DNA of 64,000 bases from Vreelandella rituensis. Its GTDB lineage: Bacteria; Pseudomonadota; Gammaproteobacteria; Pseudomonadales; Halomonadaceae. Every line of letters starts with the position of its first letter. Position 1 is the stretch's first letter. The stretch spans positions 1 to 64,000 of the forward strand of contig NZ_QPIJ01000002.1 in assembly GCF_003336665.1 (NCBI RefSeq), written 5' to 3'. The notes under the pieces are model-generated. The model saw nothing but the letters and a program-made list of their open reading frames with translations, was not told the DNA's origin and searched no databases. Position numbers and translations under genes: made by a program. This document shows positions 9,043 through 16,592 of this stretch, piece by piece.

Positions 9043-12000
9043 TATTCGTATACCTCAGAAATAAATGAAGGAATCTGTATAAACTCTTCACTTGGCTGGT
9101 TTAATACTCGATAAGGAATGCCGAGGTACTCGCACTCCCAAGCTGAGGTAGTGAAAGGGTCTACAATAATAACTTTTTTAGCCCTAGCGTAAGCTTTTTC
9201 TATAGGCCTATTTTGATCATCAAGTATAGCTCCTTCTGGAAGGAGGTTAATTATATTTTTCTCATAGCTTGGGTCAAAACCATGCTGTCTTCGAAAGCGA
9301 AAAACAACCTTCTCATAACTCGAAGCATCTAACTCTCTCAAAAAATCAAAGATATCTTTATTATTGTAGGGACTGCAATCTGTACCATCAGTAATATTGG
9401 GAATTTTAGGCCTATTAGGACCAATAATCAATATTTCATCTTTTGCTTTTACTTCTTTCATAGCCTCTTGATAACTATTAGCTAAATGCTCTAACCTGTG
9501 CTGTGGTGCTGGAATAGTCTTCTCACTCTCATCATGCCAACCCCATGTATAGAAGACATCAGAAATCCTTTTTTCATATACTCCTGCATGGCTTGAATAT
9601 TCACCGTACGCTCCCCCATGCTGTTGCAGATGGAGAGGAACACCTTTTTCTGCATACAGTGCTGCTATGATGCGGCTAAACGTTGATGCCAGCTGAGTCG
9701 AAACAATAACTTCTGGTGAATACTTTTTCTCAATACGTTCAGATCTATCCAACATTTCAGGAAAAAGTTCCATGAACTCACCGGGCAAGCTTAAAGCCAA
9801 GCTTGTCCAAAAGCCGTTAAATCCTTCTAGGGGATTTTCTAAATCTTTCCTTGCTATTCTACAGCGAGCAGGCCAATCAATATATTTTTTTTCACCAACC
9901 CATATCGAAGGAATAAAAACCAAATCAATTTTTTCTTTTTTTAGCTTATCTCTCCAATAAACATGGCTATGTGCACCCAAGTCAAAAGCATAACCTTGAC
10001 CACCTTTAACGTTATTCTTAATGTGTCTTTTCAAGCTGTTAAAATTTTCTTCTGACTTTTCATCTATCGAAAAATTAGCTCGCTCTTTTGCAACACCCGC
10101 AACATCAAAATAATCAGAGACATATGGAGAAAAATCATCCACTCTGTTATAGGTAAGCTTTCCAAATTCCATCAAATTAGCACATGGAAATAAAGAGGTA
10201 ACGCGTTCACCTGACCTTTCATTTAACAGCTCGTTATTCCACCTAGAAAGATAAGCCTGTATAAACCTTTGACCAAGAAAGTAATGCAAAACAATATCCC
10301 AAAAACGAGCACCTTTTTCTAGACCATGGTAGTCATTAAGGAATATCGTCAACTCTTTTCTTGCCGATTCATATAAAAAATCCCTACTCTTTATTATCTC
10401 TATTGTAGAACAAATCTTAAGATTATTCTTGCTTCTCGCCGGTTTAATTTTTCTTTTGTCAGTGACAAAAGAAAGCATGTAATCGCGAGCGTCTTTAGCT
10501 TCAAAAATCACATCCAAAACAAAAGAAAGCTTTATCTTACTTTCATCACTTAGCGATTTCAGCCTTTCCTCACTAGGCAAAAATACGGCATCTGCGCTTT
10601 CAAGCTCGGTTGCCTGGTACGGAGACTCACCAACCTCTGCATTAAAGAGGCTGTGAAATTTCATATCATTAAACCGATAGAAGCGAAAGCCGTTACGGCT
10701 GGCCCAGTATTGTAGCTCAGCAAGGCTGGGCTGCTTTTCATGGGTTGGCTGGAATGCCACGCGGGCTTGAATTAGCAACGTATCTTTCAGCGCTTCTTTG
10801 CCATGGCCAAGAATTGTTGCAGCGTCGCTAAGGTCATCAAGGATAAGCCAGTCTAGACTTCCCAGCCCTTCAATGCTGTCTAGGGCAATGGTGTTGATAG
10901 GTAGCTTAGTTAGCACTTTCGCGCCTTGGCGTCGGTGTTCCGGCAACTGCACTTCTGGTAGCGGCACTAAAGTGCTGCTCATCTCAGGGGCTAGGCACGT
11001 ATAAAGTGTGCTGGGCTTACCATCTCCCAACAAAGCGTGCTGGAAAACTTGAATGGTTTCACTGCCTTCATATTGTTTTGGATCGTCAATTTCACTGGCA
11101 GGGTCAAAAGCGACAATGCCGAAAGCACCAAGTGCTGCTAGCTTATCGGACGCTCCAGTTTTTATTAACTTAGCGCGGTTATCCAGCACGATCACTTTTC
11201 CGCTAATCTGCCAGTCGAAATCTGGGGCCGCTAATGGGCGTGTAGGAGTTTTTGCGTTACTATGCTTACCCTGTACCATTCTCAGGAAAGAGGTATCTAC
11301 CTTGAACTCGGGCTTGCCCGCTACACTAGTTAGGTTATGGCGGTGACGCTTTCTCTCGCTAAAGGTGAAGTCTTTATTACCTGCGCGCTGCTTCACCAAA
11401 GGGGTAAAGGCATTTACTAACCGTTGCGTCGCTTTATCAATATGGTGCTTTTGCTCACCTACACGCTTTGCGCGCTCTACATACGTTTGGTAAAGCGCTT
11501 CATCATCGTAAAAGACAATAACAGCATTGAGCAGTGGCTGCAGCTCTTCATCGTTGAGTAGATACTGGTGAGGCTCTTCATAGCATTCTTCAGGAAAGTC
11601 AAACGCGATACCGGCATCATCGATCATTTCGGGCATGCCGCCGCGGTTCGTTATTAGCGCGGGAATACTGTTAAGCATTGCCTCTGCCAATACACGGCCA
11701 GAGCTTTCCCACCATAGGCTTGGAGCCAGTAACACACGTGCACGGCTGTACGGCCCACACATATCGCTTGTGTTGGGAGTAACGATGATGTTGGGAAGGC
11801 TTTTCCGCTCTTGGCCAAGCTTTTTTGAGGTCTCGCGCAATACTTCTGCCCAATCCGCACGCGCTTCTACCACTTCTATCTCGATATCAGGCCTCGCGCG
11901 CTCAAGCTGCAGCGCAAGCTGAACAACGATACTCGCTCCTTTGACCCAGCTAGGGTTGACGTAAAGCAGTCGCTTACGCTCGTGGTGTTCAGCAACAAAC

Positions 12001-12611
12001 GTCGCCGGGTCAATAAACTTACCTACTGGTTTAGCAACAAACCCTATGTCTTGGCGGTACATATCCGCAGTGGCTTGGCTATCGGTAAGAATCAAGTCGA
12101 TATCTCGGCACCAACGTGTTGCCTTGTAGTTCCCATTGGCGAGGTAGAATGCTGACGGGATTCCACGAGAGCGGGCTTCATCAGGAATTAGCGTTTCTAG
12201 GGTTTGCCCACCGTAATACCAGACTACGTCCGGTTTGAAGCTATCAAGCAAGTACAAATACTGGCCATGCCACAGCTCTTCTTCGTGAGAAGTCAAGTGT
12301 CTTCTTTTACTGCTGTATGTCACTAATAACTGATGGGTAAGCGAATCGTCTTTCGCTTCAATCAGCTGATTAAGTTGCTTTTTGAAATCTGGGTGCTGTT
12401 CTTTTAAGCGCCCCATGCCTTTTACGTCATCGAATATAGTGGCACCTAGCACTTGCACCTCGTACCCTTGCCCCACCAGCTGATGCAGCATTTGCCGCAC
12501 GCTCATGCTTGCCCCGCTGGAGGTATCCAGCAGGCAGGATGGATTCGCCCACAACAGACGGGGCTTACGTTTTTGATTAGCGGGTGCGGGTACAGCTGCT
12601 TGTTTAGCCAT
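9042..12611 (-). CDS. Three-part glycosyltransferase fusion, candidate flagellin pseudaminyl transferase
   Basis: A 1,189-aa protein from the ATG at 12611 (an in-frame TTG lies 12 bases upstream). Residues about 20-400 form a GT-B glycosyltransferase with SWWESSGRVLAEAMLN near residue 305, the E-x7-E-like donor region. Residues about 540-650 resemble the C-terminal half of an FkbM methyltransferase fold (DWLILDDLSDAATILGHG, then an ARVAFQPTHEKQPS strand), but the usual FkbM acidic/glycine residues are altered, so it may be a non-catalytic scaffold. Residues about 740-1189 match the LIC12162-type transferase family, with LQQHGGAYGEY near 995, FYTWGW and a final DPFTTSAWE. No Maf-type transferase is seen in the window. 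Its place between flagellin and pseB makes it the local candidate for moving the nonulosonate onto flagellin, which is an inference. Confidence 0.75.
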   Translation of the reverse strand: MAKQAAVPAPANQKRKPRLLWANPSCLLDTSSGASMSVRQMLHQLVGQGYEVQVLGATIFDDVKGMGRLKEQHPDFKKQLNQLIEAKDDSLTHQLLVTYSSKRRHLTSHEEELWHGQYLYLLDSFKPDVVWYYGGQTLETLIPDEARSRGIPSAFYLANGNYKATRWCRDIDLILTDSQATADMYRQDIGFVAKPVGKFIDPATFVAEHHERKRLLYVNPSWVKGASIVVQLALQLERARPDIEIEVVEARADWAEVLRETSKKLGQERKSLPNIIVTPNTSDMCGPYSRARVLLAPSLWWESSGRVLAEAMLNSIPALITNRGGMPEMIDDAGIAFDFPEECYEEPHQYLLNDEELQPLLNAVIVFYDDEALYQTYVERAKRVGEQKHHIDKATQRLVNAFTPLVKQRAGNKDFTFSERKRHRHNLTSVAGKPEFKVDTSFLRMVQGKHSNAKTPTRPLAAPDFDWQISGKVIVLDNRAKLIKTGASDKLAALGAFGIVAFDPASEIDDPKQYEGSETIQVFQHALLGDGKPSTLYTCLAPEMSSTLVPLPEVQLPEHRRQGAKVLTKLPINTIALDSIEGLGSLDWLILDDLSDAATILGHGKEALKDTLLIQARVAFQPTHEKQPSLAELQYWASRNGFRFYRFNDMKFHSLFNAEVGESPYQATELESADAVFLPSEERLKSLSDESKIKLSFVLDVIFEAKDARDYMLSFVTDKRKIKPARSKNNLKICSTIEIIKSRDFLYESARKELTIFLNDYHGLEKGARFWDIVLHYFLGQRFIQAYLSRWNNELLNERSGERVTSLFPCANLMEFGKLTYNRVDDFSPYVSDYFDVAGVAKERANFSIDEKSEENFNSLKRHIKNNVKGGQGYAFDLGAHSHVYWRDKLKKEKIDLVFIPSIWVGEKKYIDWPARCRIARKDLENPLEGFNGFWTSLALSLPGEFMELFPEMLDRSERIEKKYSPEVIVSTQLASTFSRIIAALYAEKGVPLHLQQHGGAYGEYSSHAGVYEKRISDVFYTWGWHDESEKTIPAPQHRLEHLANSYQEAMKEVKAKDEILIIGPNRPKIPNITDGTDCSPYNNKDIFDFLRELDASSYEKVVFRFRRQHGFDPSYEKNIINLLPEGAILDDQNRPIEKAYARAKKVIIVDPFTTSAWECEYLGIPYRVLNQPSEEFIQIPSFISEVYE

Positions 12612-12643
12612 GGTGTTAATCAACCTAAAACATGAATGTCACT

Positions 12644-12671
12644 AGTGTACCTAATCACACCCGCGACGTAA
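12644..12671 (-). promoter_or_regulatory. Possible sigma-70 promoter of the pse operon
   Basis: On the minus strand TTACGT (12671-12666) and TACACT (12649-12644) are 16 bases apart, just upstream of the large glycosyltransferase gene and downstream of the flagellin terminator. Match to consensus is moderate. The gap between terminator and start codon needs a promoter of some kind, since the terminator separates the operon from flagellin. Confidence 0.35.
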
Positions 12672-12697
12672 GGATAAAAAATGATGTATTCAATGCG

Positions 12698-12727
12698 AAA
12701 AAAACCGGCCCCACAAAGGAGCCGGTT
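12698..12727 (-). terminator. Rho-independent terminator of flagellin gene
   Basis: On the minus strand AACCGGC (12727-12721) pairs with GCCGGTT (12709-12703), with a short loop, and runs into a stretch of T residues (A-run on the plus strand, 12698-12704). It lies about 50 bases after the flagellin stop codon. Confidence 0.85.
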
Positions 12728-12776
12728 CATTGTGTTACTCAGCGATAAAGCGCTGGCTCTATCCTGACCGGTCAGG

Positions 12777-14003
12777 TTAACCCAGCAGAGAAAGTACGGA
12801 CTGCGGGATCTGGTTGGCCTGGGCTAGCACGGAAGTACCGGCCTGCTGCAGGATCTGTGCACGAGTCATGTTGGCCACTTCTGTTGCATAGTCAGCATCT
12901 TCGATGCGCGAACGAGCGTCAGAGAGGTTGGTGGAGTTAGTATCGAGGTTAGTGATAGCGTCCCCGAAGCGGTTTTGCACCGCACCTAGCTCAGAGCGTA
13001 AACTATCAATGGTGCTCAGTGCTGAATCCAACTCGCTCAGTGGGTTTTCTGTGCGCTCAGCAACAGGTTGAGCATCCGCACCGTCTACAAACTTGACACC
13101 AAGCTTAGAGCCGCTTTGCTCAAACTCAACTGCATAGAAATCTTCGCCATCTTTGTAATAGATCTCACCATTCTCAGATGTTTCTAAATTAGCTTTATCA
13201 AAAGCAGCAGAAAGATCGGTTGGCACCGCGCCAGAAGCACCACCACTGACAATACTAGTAAGAGCAACAGCGCCTCCTGAAGTATTGACGTTGCCGCTAG
13301 CTGCGGTACCACCACTAGCCACAGCTGTAAATGTAAAGTCATCGCCATTCAGACTAAGGGTAAAATCACCTTCTTCATTTTGTGCAAGAGAACCGCCACT
13401 AATAAGATCGGCGTTTTCCGTTGTAGTGGCTTTTGCAAGATCTGCATCAGTCGTTGTTGCAGGATCTACTGGGCCATTCACACTAAAAGAGTCGATGCCG
13501 AGTGTGTCGGAGTTAATGGCCTCGAAAGCAATGGTGATAACCTCGTTGTCATTGGCCCCAACTTGAATATCCATCTCCTGAACGCCTTCTGCCAGCACTT
13601 TGGTGCCGTTGAAGTCAGTTTCTTTAGAAACGCGGTCAATTTCTTCGATACGCTGGTTGATCTCATCTTGAATAGAATTAAGATCAGATTGGCTGTTAGT
13701 GCCATTGGCCGATTGAACAGTCAACTCGCGGATACGCTGTACATTATCGTTGATCTGGTTCAGCGCGCCTTCAGCCGTCTGAGAAACGGAGATACCGTCG
13801 TTGGCATTACGGCTTGCCTGGTTGAGACCAGTGATTTGAGCGGTCATGCGGTTAGCAATGGCTTGACCGGCGGCATCATCCTTGGCGCTGTTGATGCGCA
13901 GGCCGGAAGACAGCCTTTCCATGGATGTGGTGAGCGCGTTCTGGGACTCACGCAGGTTCTGCTGGCCGATCATTGAAGTGATGTTGGTATTGATCACTGA
14001 CAT
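12777..14003 (-). CDS. fliC: Flagellin
   Basis: The 408-aa filament subunit. The N-terminal D0/D1 region (MSVINTNITSMIGQQNL, LSSGLRINSAKDDAAGQAIA) and the C-terminal D0/D1 region (DARSRIEDADYATEVANM, ILQQAGTSVLAQANQ, ending SLLG) are classic. The variable middle, about residues 170-310, is rich in Ser, Thr, Ala and Gly. It is short compared with enterobacterial flagellin and would form the surface-exposed part that O-linked pseudaminic acid normally decorates. A strong AAGGAG site lies upstream of the ATG, a sigma-28 promoter lies 74-100 bases upstream, and a terminator follows. It is monocistronic. Confidence 0.96.
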   Translation of the reverse strand: MSVINTNITSMIGQQNLRESQNALTTSMERLSSGLRINSAKDDAAGQAIANRMTAQITGLNQASRNANDGISVSQTAEGALNQINDNVQRIRELTVQSANGTNSQSDLNSIQDEINQRIEEIDRVSKETDFNGTKVLAEGVQEMDIQVGANDNEVITIAFEAINSDTLGIDSFSVNGPVDPATTTDADLAKATTTENADLISGGSLAQNEEGDFTLSLNGDDFTFTAVASGGTAASGNVNTSGGAVALTSIVSGGASGAVPTDLSAAFDKANLETSENGEIYYKDGEDFYAVEFEQSGSKLGVKFVDGADAQPVAERTENPLSELDSALSTIDSLRSELGAVQNRFGDAITNLDTNSTNLSDARSRIEDADYATEVANMTRAQILQQAGTSVLAQANQIPQSVLSLLG

Positions 14004-14061
14004 GGTGTGATTCTCCTTGACTGGACAATGGCCCGCTGGGCCTGCTGCTCGGCCACATTGT

Positions 14062-14086
14062 GCGCCGTTGTATTAAGTAACGGCGC
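14062..14086. repeat. Inverted repeat over the flagellin -10 region
   Basis: GCGCCGTT (14062-14069) and AACGGCGC (14079-14086) are perfect inverted copies separated by nine bases. The right copy overlaps the -10 element GCCGTTAC of the sigma-28 promoter and the left copy lies near the expected transcription start. It could be an operator or form a hairpin at the 5' end of the transcript. Confidence 0.7.
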
Positions 14087-14103
14087 CTCAGTCGCTTTCT
14101 TTA
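14077..14103 (-). promoter_or_regulatory. Sigma-28 (FliA) promoter for flagellin
   Basis: On the minus strand TAAAGAAA (14103-14096), an 11-base spacer and GCCGTTAC (14084-14077) match the FliA consensus TAAAGTTT-N11-GCCGATAA at 12 of 16 positions with exact spacing. The element sits upstream of fliC, as expected for a late flagellar gene. Confidence 0.85.
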
Positions 14104-14184
14104 GGGCTCACATGAAAAATAATTGTAAAACTTGGTAACGTAGAGATGGGCTTGGTAGTCATAAGAGGTGCTAATGAGGAGATT

Positions 14185-15123
14185 ATGCAGAGAATGGAGA
14201 TGCATACCGGCACACCCGGAATGTCGGTTATCACCTGCCCCCAGCAATGGCGGCGCGAGGCCGTCTTGCAGCTGGCCGCCGCGCACGATGAACGCTACAG
14301 AGCCAAGCTGACGGCGGCGATCAAACAACGGCTGGAACGGCTTGACCCCGATTGGAGCGGCTTACTGATAAAGCCGGATGAGCAAGGCAAGCCCGCCGGT
14401 GCGGTTTGGGTGGAAGTACTGCCGGGTAACGAAGCCAACCTATGGCGACCGCATACTAAGTGTGACCATGCGCCGGAATTATTGCGCGCCGCCATTTGCT
14501 GGGTGAAGCGGCAGGGCCTGGGCGTGGTGAAAACGGTGCTTGAGGCGGACGACCTGCAAACCGCCGCGCTACTGGAAGAAAACGGCTTTCCCAAGGTGGT
14601 GAGCTTGCGCTATCTGAGCGTTTCCACCCGAACGCTAATGAAGGCGCCGGTGTCTGAAGCGGTTGCCGGCTTTACGCATGTGGAGGATGTCGCGCCTGAA
14701 CGCCTTGAAGCGGTGTTTGGCCAGGTCGAGAAGGGCTCGCTGGACTGCCCCGAGTTGCAGGGGATGTTTAGCGTGCAAGAGGCGCTTCAGGGTTTTTATC
14801 GGCAGGACGCGCATGCCCCGGCGCAGTGGTACCTAGTGCGCTGCGAAGGCGAGGATGCCGGTGTGCTGTTGCTTGCCCCGCACCCGGAAGCCAGTAACTG
14901 GGAATTGATGTACATGGGGCTGGCACCCGCCTGGCGTAGCCGTGGGTTGGGCAGGCAAGTGGTAAATGAGGCGATACACCGAGCGAGGGCTGCCGGGGTG
15001 GAAGAGGTGGTATTGGCGGTGGATGATCGCAATAGCCCGGCGCGGGCGTTGTATGAGGGTGCCGGGTTTGGGTTAAGGGCCAGCTGTGCGGTGCATGCGT
15101 GGTTGGATACGGGCCGAGCCTGA
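14185..15123 (+). CDS. GNAT family N-acetyltransferase
   Basis: About 312 aa, divergent from flagellin. The C-terminal half is a clear GNAT domain: LMYMGLAPAWRSRGLGRQVV holds the acetyl-CoA loop (R-x-x-G-x-G) and VDDRNSPARALYEGAGF is the usual C-terminal helix-strand. The N-terminal half (AAHDERYRAKLTAAIKQR, a GAVWVEVLPG strand pair) looks like a second, more diverged GNAT lobe. The start is uncertain. ATG at 14185 follows AGGAG closely, and 14146 and 14194 are alternatives. The substrate is unknown. Position next to the flagellar locus hints at protein or sugar acetylation, but that is only context. Confidence 0.8.
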   Translation: MQRMEMHTGTPGMSVITCPQQWRREAVLQLAAAHDERYRAKLTAAIKQRLERLDPDWSGLLIKPDEQGKPAGAVWVEVLPGNEANLWRPHTKCDHAPELLRAAICWVKRQGLGVVKTVLEADDLQTAALLEENGFPKVVSLRYLSVSTRTLMKAPVSEAVAGFTHVEDVAPERLEAVFGQVEKGSLDCPELQGMFSVQEALQGFYRQDAHAPAQWYLVRCEGEDAGVLLLAPHPEASNWELMYMGLAPAWRSRGLGRQVVNEAIHRARAAGVEEVVLAVDDRNSPARALYEGAGFGLRASCAVHAWLDTGRA

Positions 15124-15175
15124 GATTGCCGCGTCGCTGCGCTCCTACGCAATGACACCGTTGCTGGTGTGTCAT
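15121..15175. repeat. Interspersed palindromic repeat element
   Basis: Directly after the acetyltransferase stop the sequence GATTGCCGCGTCGCTGCG / CTCCTACGCAATGACA resembles a small repeat common in many bacterial intergenic regions (CATTGCG...GAGCG..GCGACGCGGCAATC on the other strand). It is followed by an inverted repeat, ATGACACC with GGTGTGTCAT, which can form a hairpin. Only one copy is in this window. Confidence 0.5.
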
Positions 15176-15210
15176 CACGTGAAGTGATCTGGGGTTGTGC
15201 CGTTTTAGGG

Positions 15211-15756
15211 CTATAAAAGAACTGCCAACGGCTGCGTTGTTGTAGCCGTATTGTCTTGTTTCCCACCCGGTTCTGCTGCGTTCTGGTAGGCAAACAAGAA
15301 ACGCGCCGGAATCGCGCCCAGCAAGGTGCGCTTGGGATACACACCTTGCCGCGCCGGGTAGCCGGAAGGCCGCGGAATACGTGGCTCCAGCAGGGTGACC
15401 AGTACGCCATCATCCGGGTGACGTATGGCGCGGCCCAACCCTTGGCGTAGCTTGTGCAAGGTGCGCACGGTGCTTTTGCGCTGCAGCATGCCCGAAGCAA
15501 TGCGGATAGCATCTTCTTCAGCGACTTCTCGGCGGATTAATAGCTGCTCGACAAGGTGCTGTTCCACTTGGCTACGTATCGGGCGTGGGTTACGCACCAC
15601 CACTAGATGCTGCCAGAACGCCTCATTTTTCTCTCGGTTGGGGGAAAGCCCTTCCCATCCGGCGGGGGTGGCAACCGTTCGCCTATCCCAAAAATAGTCC
15701 GCGTCAATAGGTGCTTCCGCTGTGATATGACCGGAGAGCTGGTACGCGAGCGGGGC
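15211..15756 (-). pseudogene. C-terminal remnant of a DinG-like ATP-dependent helicase
   Basis: Reading on the minus strand from an upstream stop at 15757-15759, 181 codons stay open. They encode the end of a DinG/XPD-type DNA helicase. The diagnostic block is LRQGLGRAIRHPDDGVLVT followed by LLEPRIPR, the final helicase motif (Q-x-x-GR) and the strand after it. The ATPase Walker motifs and iron-sulphur region of a full protein (roughly 650-720 aa) are absent and do not appear elsewhere in the window. Just before the open stretch begins, the DNA changes to the AT-rich leader of the recombinase module, so truncation by insertion of that element is the simplest reading. Confidence 0.65.
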
Positions 15757-16082
15757 TTATGATGGTACATCGTGCCGGTGAATGCAGGCCACTCAAGCCT
15801 CGATGCTTAAATATTGATGACGATACCAAAAGAAATTCTAAAGTTAGCTTCAATATTCTTTTAAAAATAATTTTCTATTGATTTGCATCATTATATATAA
15901 CGCATAAAAACTATATATAAAACTCAAGCACTGGCCTTAGCATGACAAATTATTTTTAACTTTTTTATTACTTAGGGGTTGCGCCGCTTAAAAATCGTGA
16001 TAAAAATAGATAGACATGTGATTAATACACACCCTTCTGTGAGCTCATAAAGCTCTCATCATAAAATAAAACAGGTGTTTTA
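15757..16082. other. AT-rich leader and probable left end of the mobile module
   Basis: About 325 bases with no gene. Composition drops sharply to AT-rich. A small hairpin (GAGCT-CATAA-AGCTC, about 16039-16053) lies upstream of the first recombinase-module gene. The stretch probably contains its promoter and perhaps the element end, but I cannot point to a terminal repeat. Confidence 0.5.
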
Positions 16083-16592
16083 ATGCTGAAAGACTGTGGC
16101 TCCAGAAAGCTCTCGCTGTCTCAGTTAGCGGTATGTGATCACTTAACTCCTCCTGTGCGCCGCCTCTTGCTTTCTCGTCCTCCTTTTCTACGAGATGCAC
16201 GGACCATGACAGAAGAGGGGATAAAAATAGCTATTTTTCAGTCGCCTCCGGTCGTCTACGAAGACTCGCCTGGCAATGATCGCTCCCGCTTCATGTGTAT
16301 TGGCAATTTTTGGTCACTCTACCTCGCAAAGCAATTACCCGCTAGCGCAAAGATACGCGTTAACCTTATCGAGACACCGTTAAAAAAGAACATGGATGCG
16401 CTAGCACTAAGCCTAGCCTTGTCAGCAGACTCCTGTCACTCTTTAGCTCCCGACAAGACGTCACTTTACTTGGAAAGTATTCGTCAATACCTAAAGGCAC
16501 ACTTCCCTCAGATCGCTATGGATTTATCTCCACTATTTAAGGGAAAAAAGTCGTTCTCTGAAGCCTTCGGCATCAACCGACGCGACCTCTAA
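16083..16592 (+). CDS. Small first gene of three-gene recombinase module
   Basis: A 169-aa protein of unknown function. It has no clear membrane segment or catalytic motif. The first 40 residues are basic and proline/arginine-rich. It contains RFMCIGNFWSLYLAKQL and a lysine-rich end (SPLFKGKKSFSEAFGINRRDL). Its stop and the next start share TAATG, so it is translationally coupled to the 809-aa recombinase-like gene. By position it is likely an accessory factor (DNA-binding or directionality) for the two large proteins, but nothing in the sequence proves this. Confidence 0.6.
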   Translation: MLKDCGSRKLSLSQLAVCDHLTPPVRRLLLSRPPFLRDARTMTEEGIKIAIFQSPPVVYEDSPGNDRSRFMCIGNFWSLYLAKQLPASAKIRVNLIETPLKKNMDALALSLALSADSCHSLAPDKTSLYLESIRQYLKAHFPQIAMDLSPLFKGKKSFSEAFGINRRDL

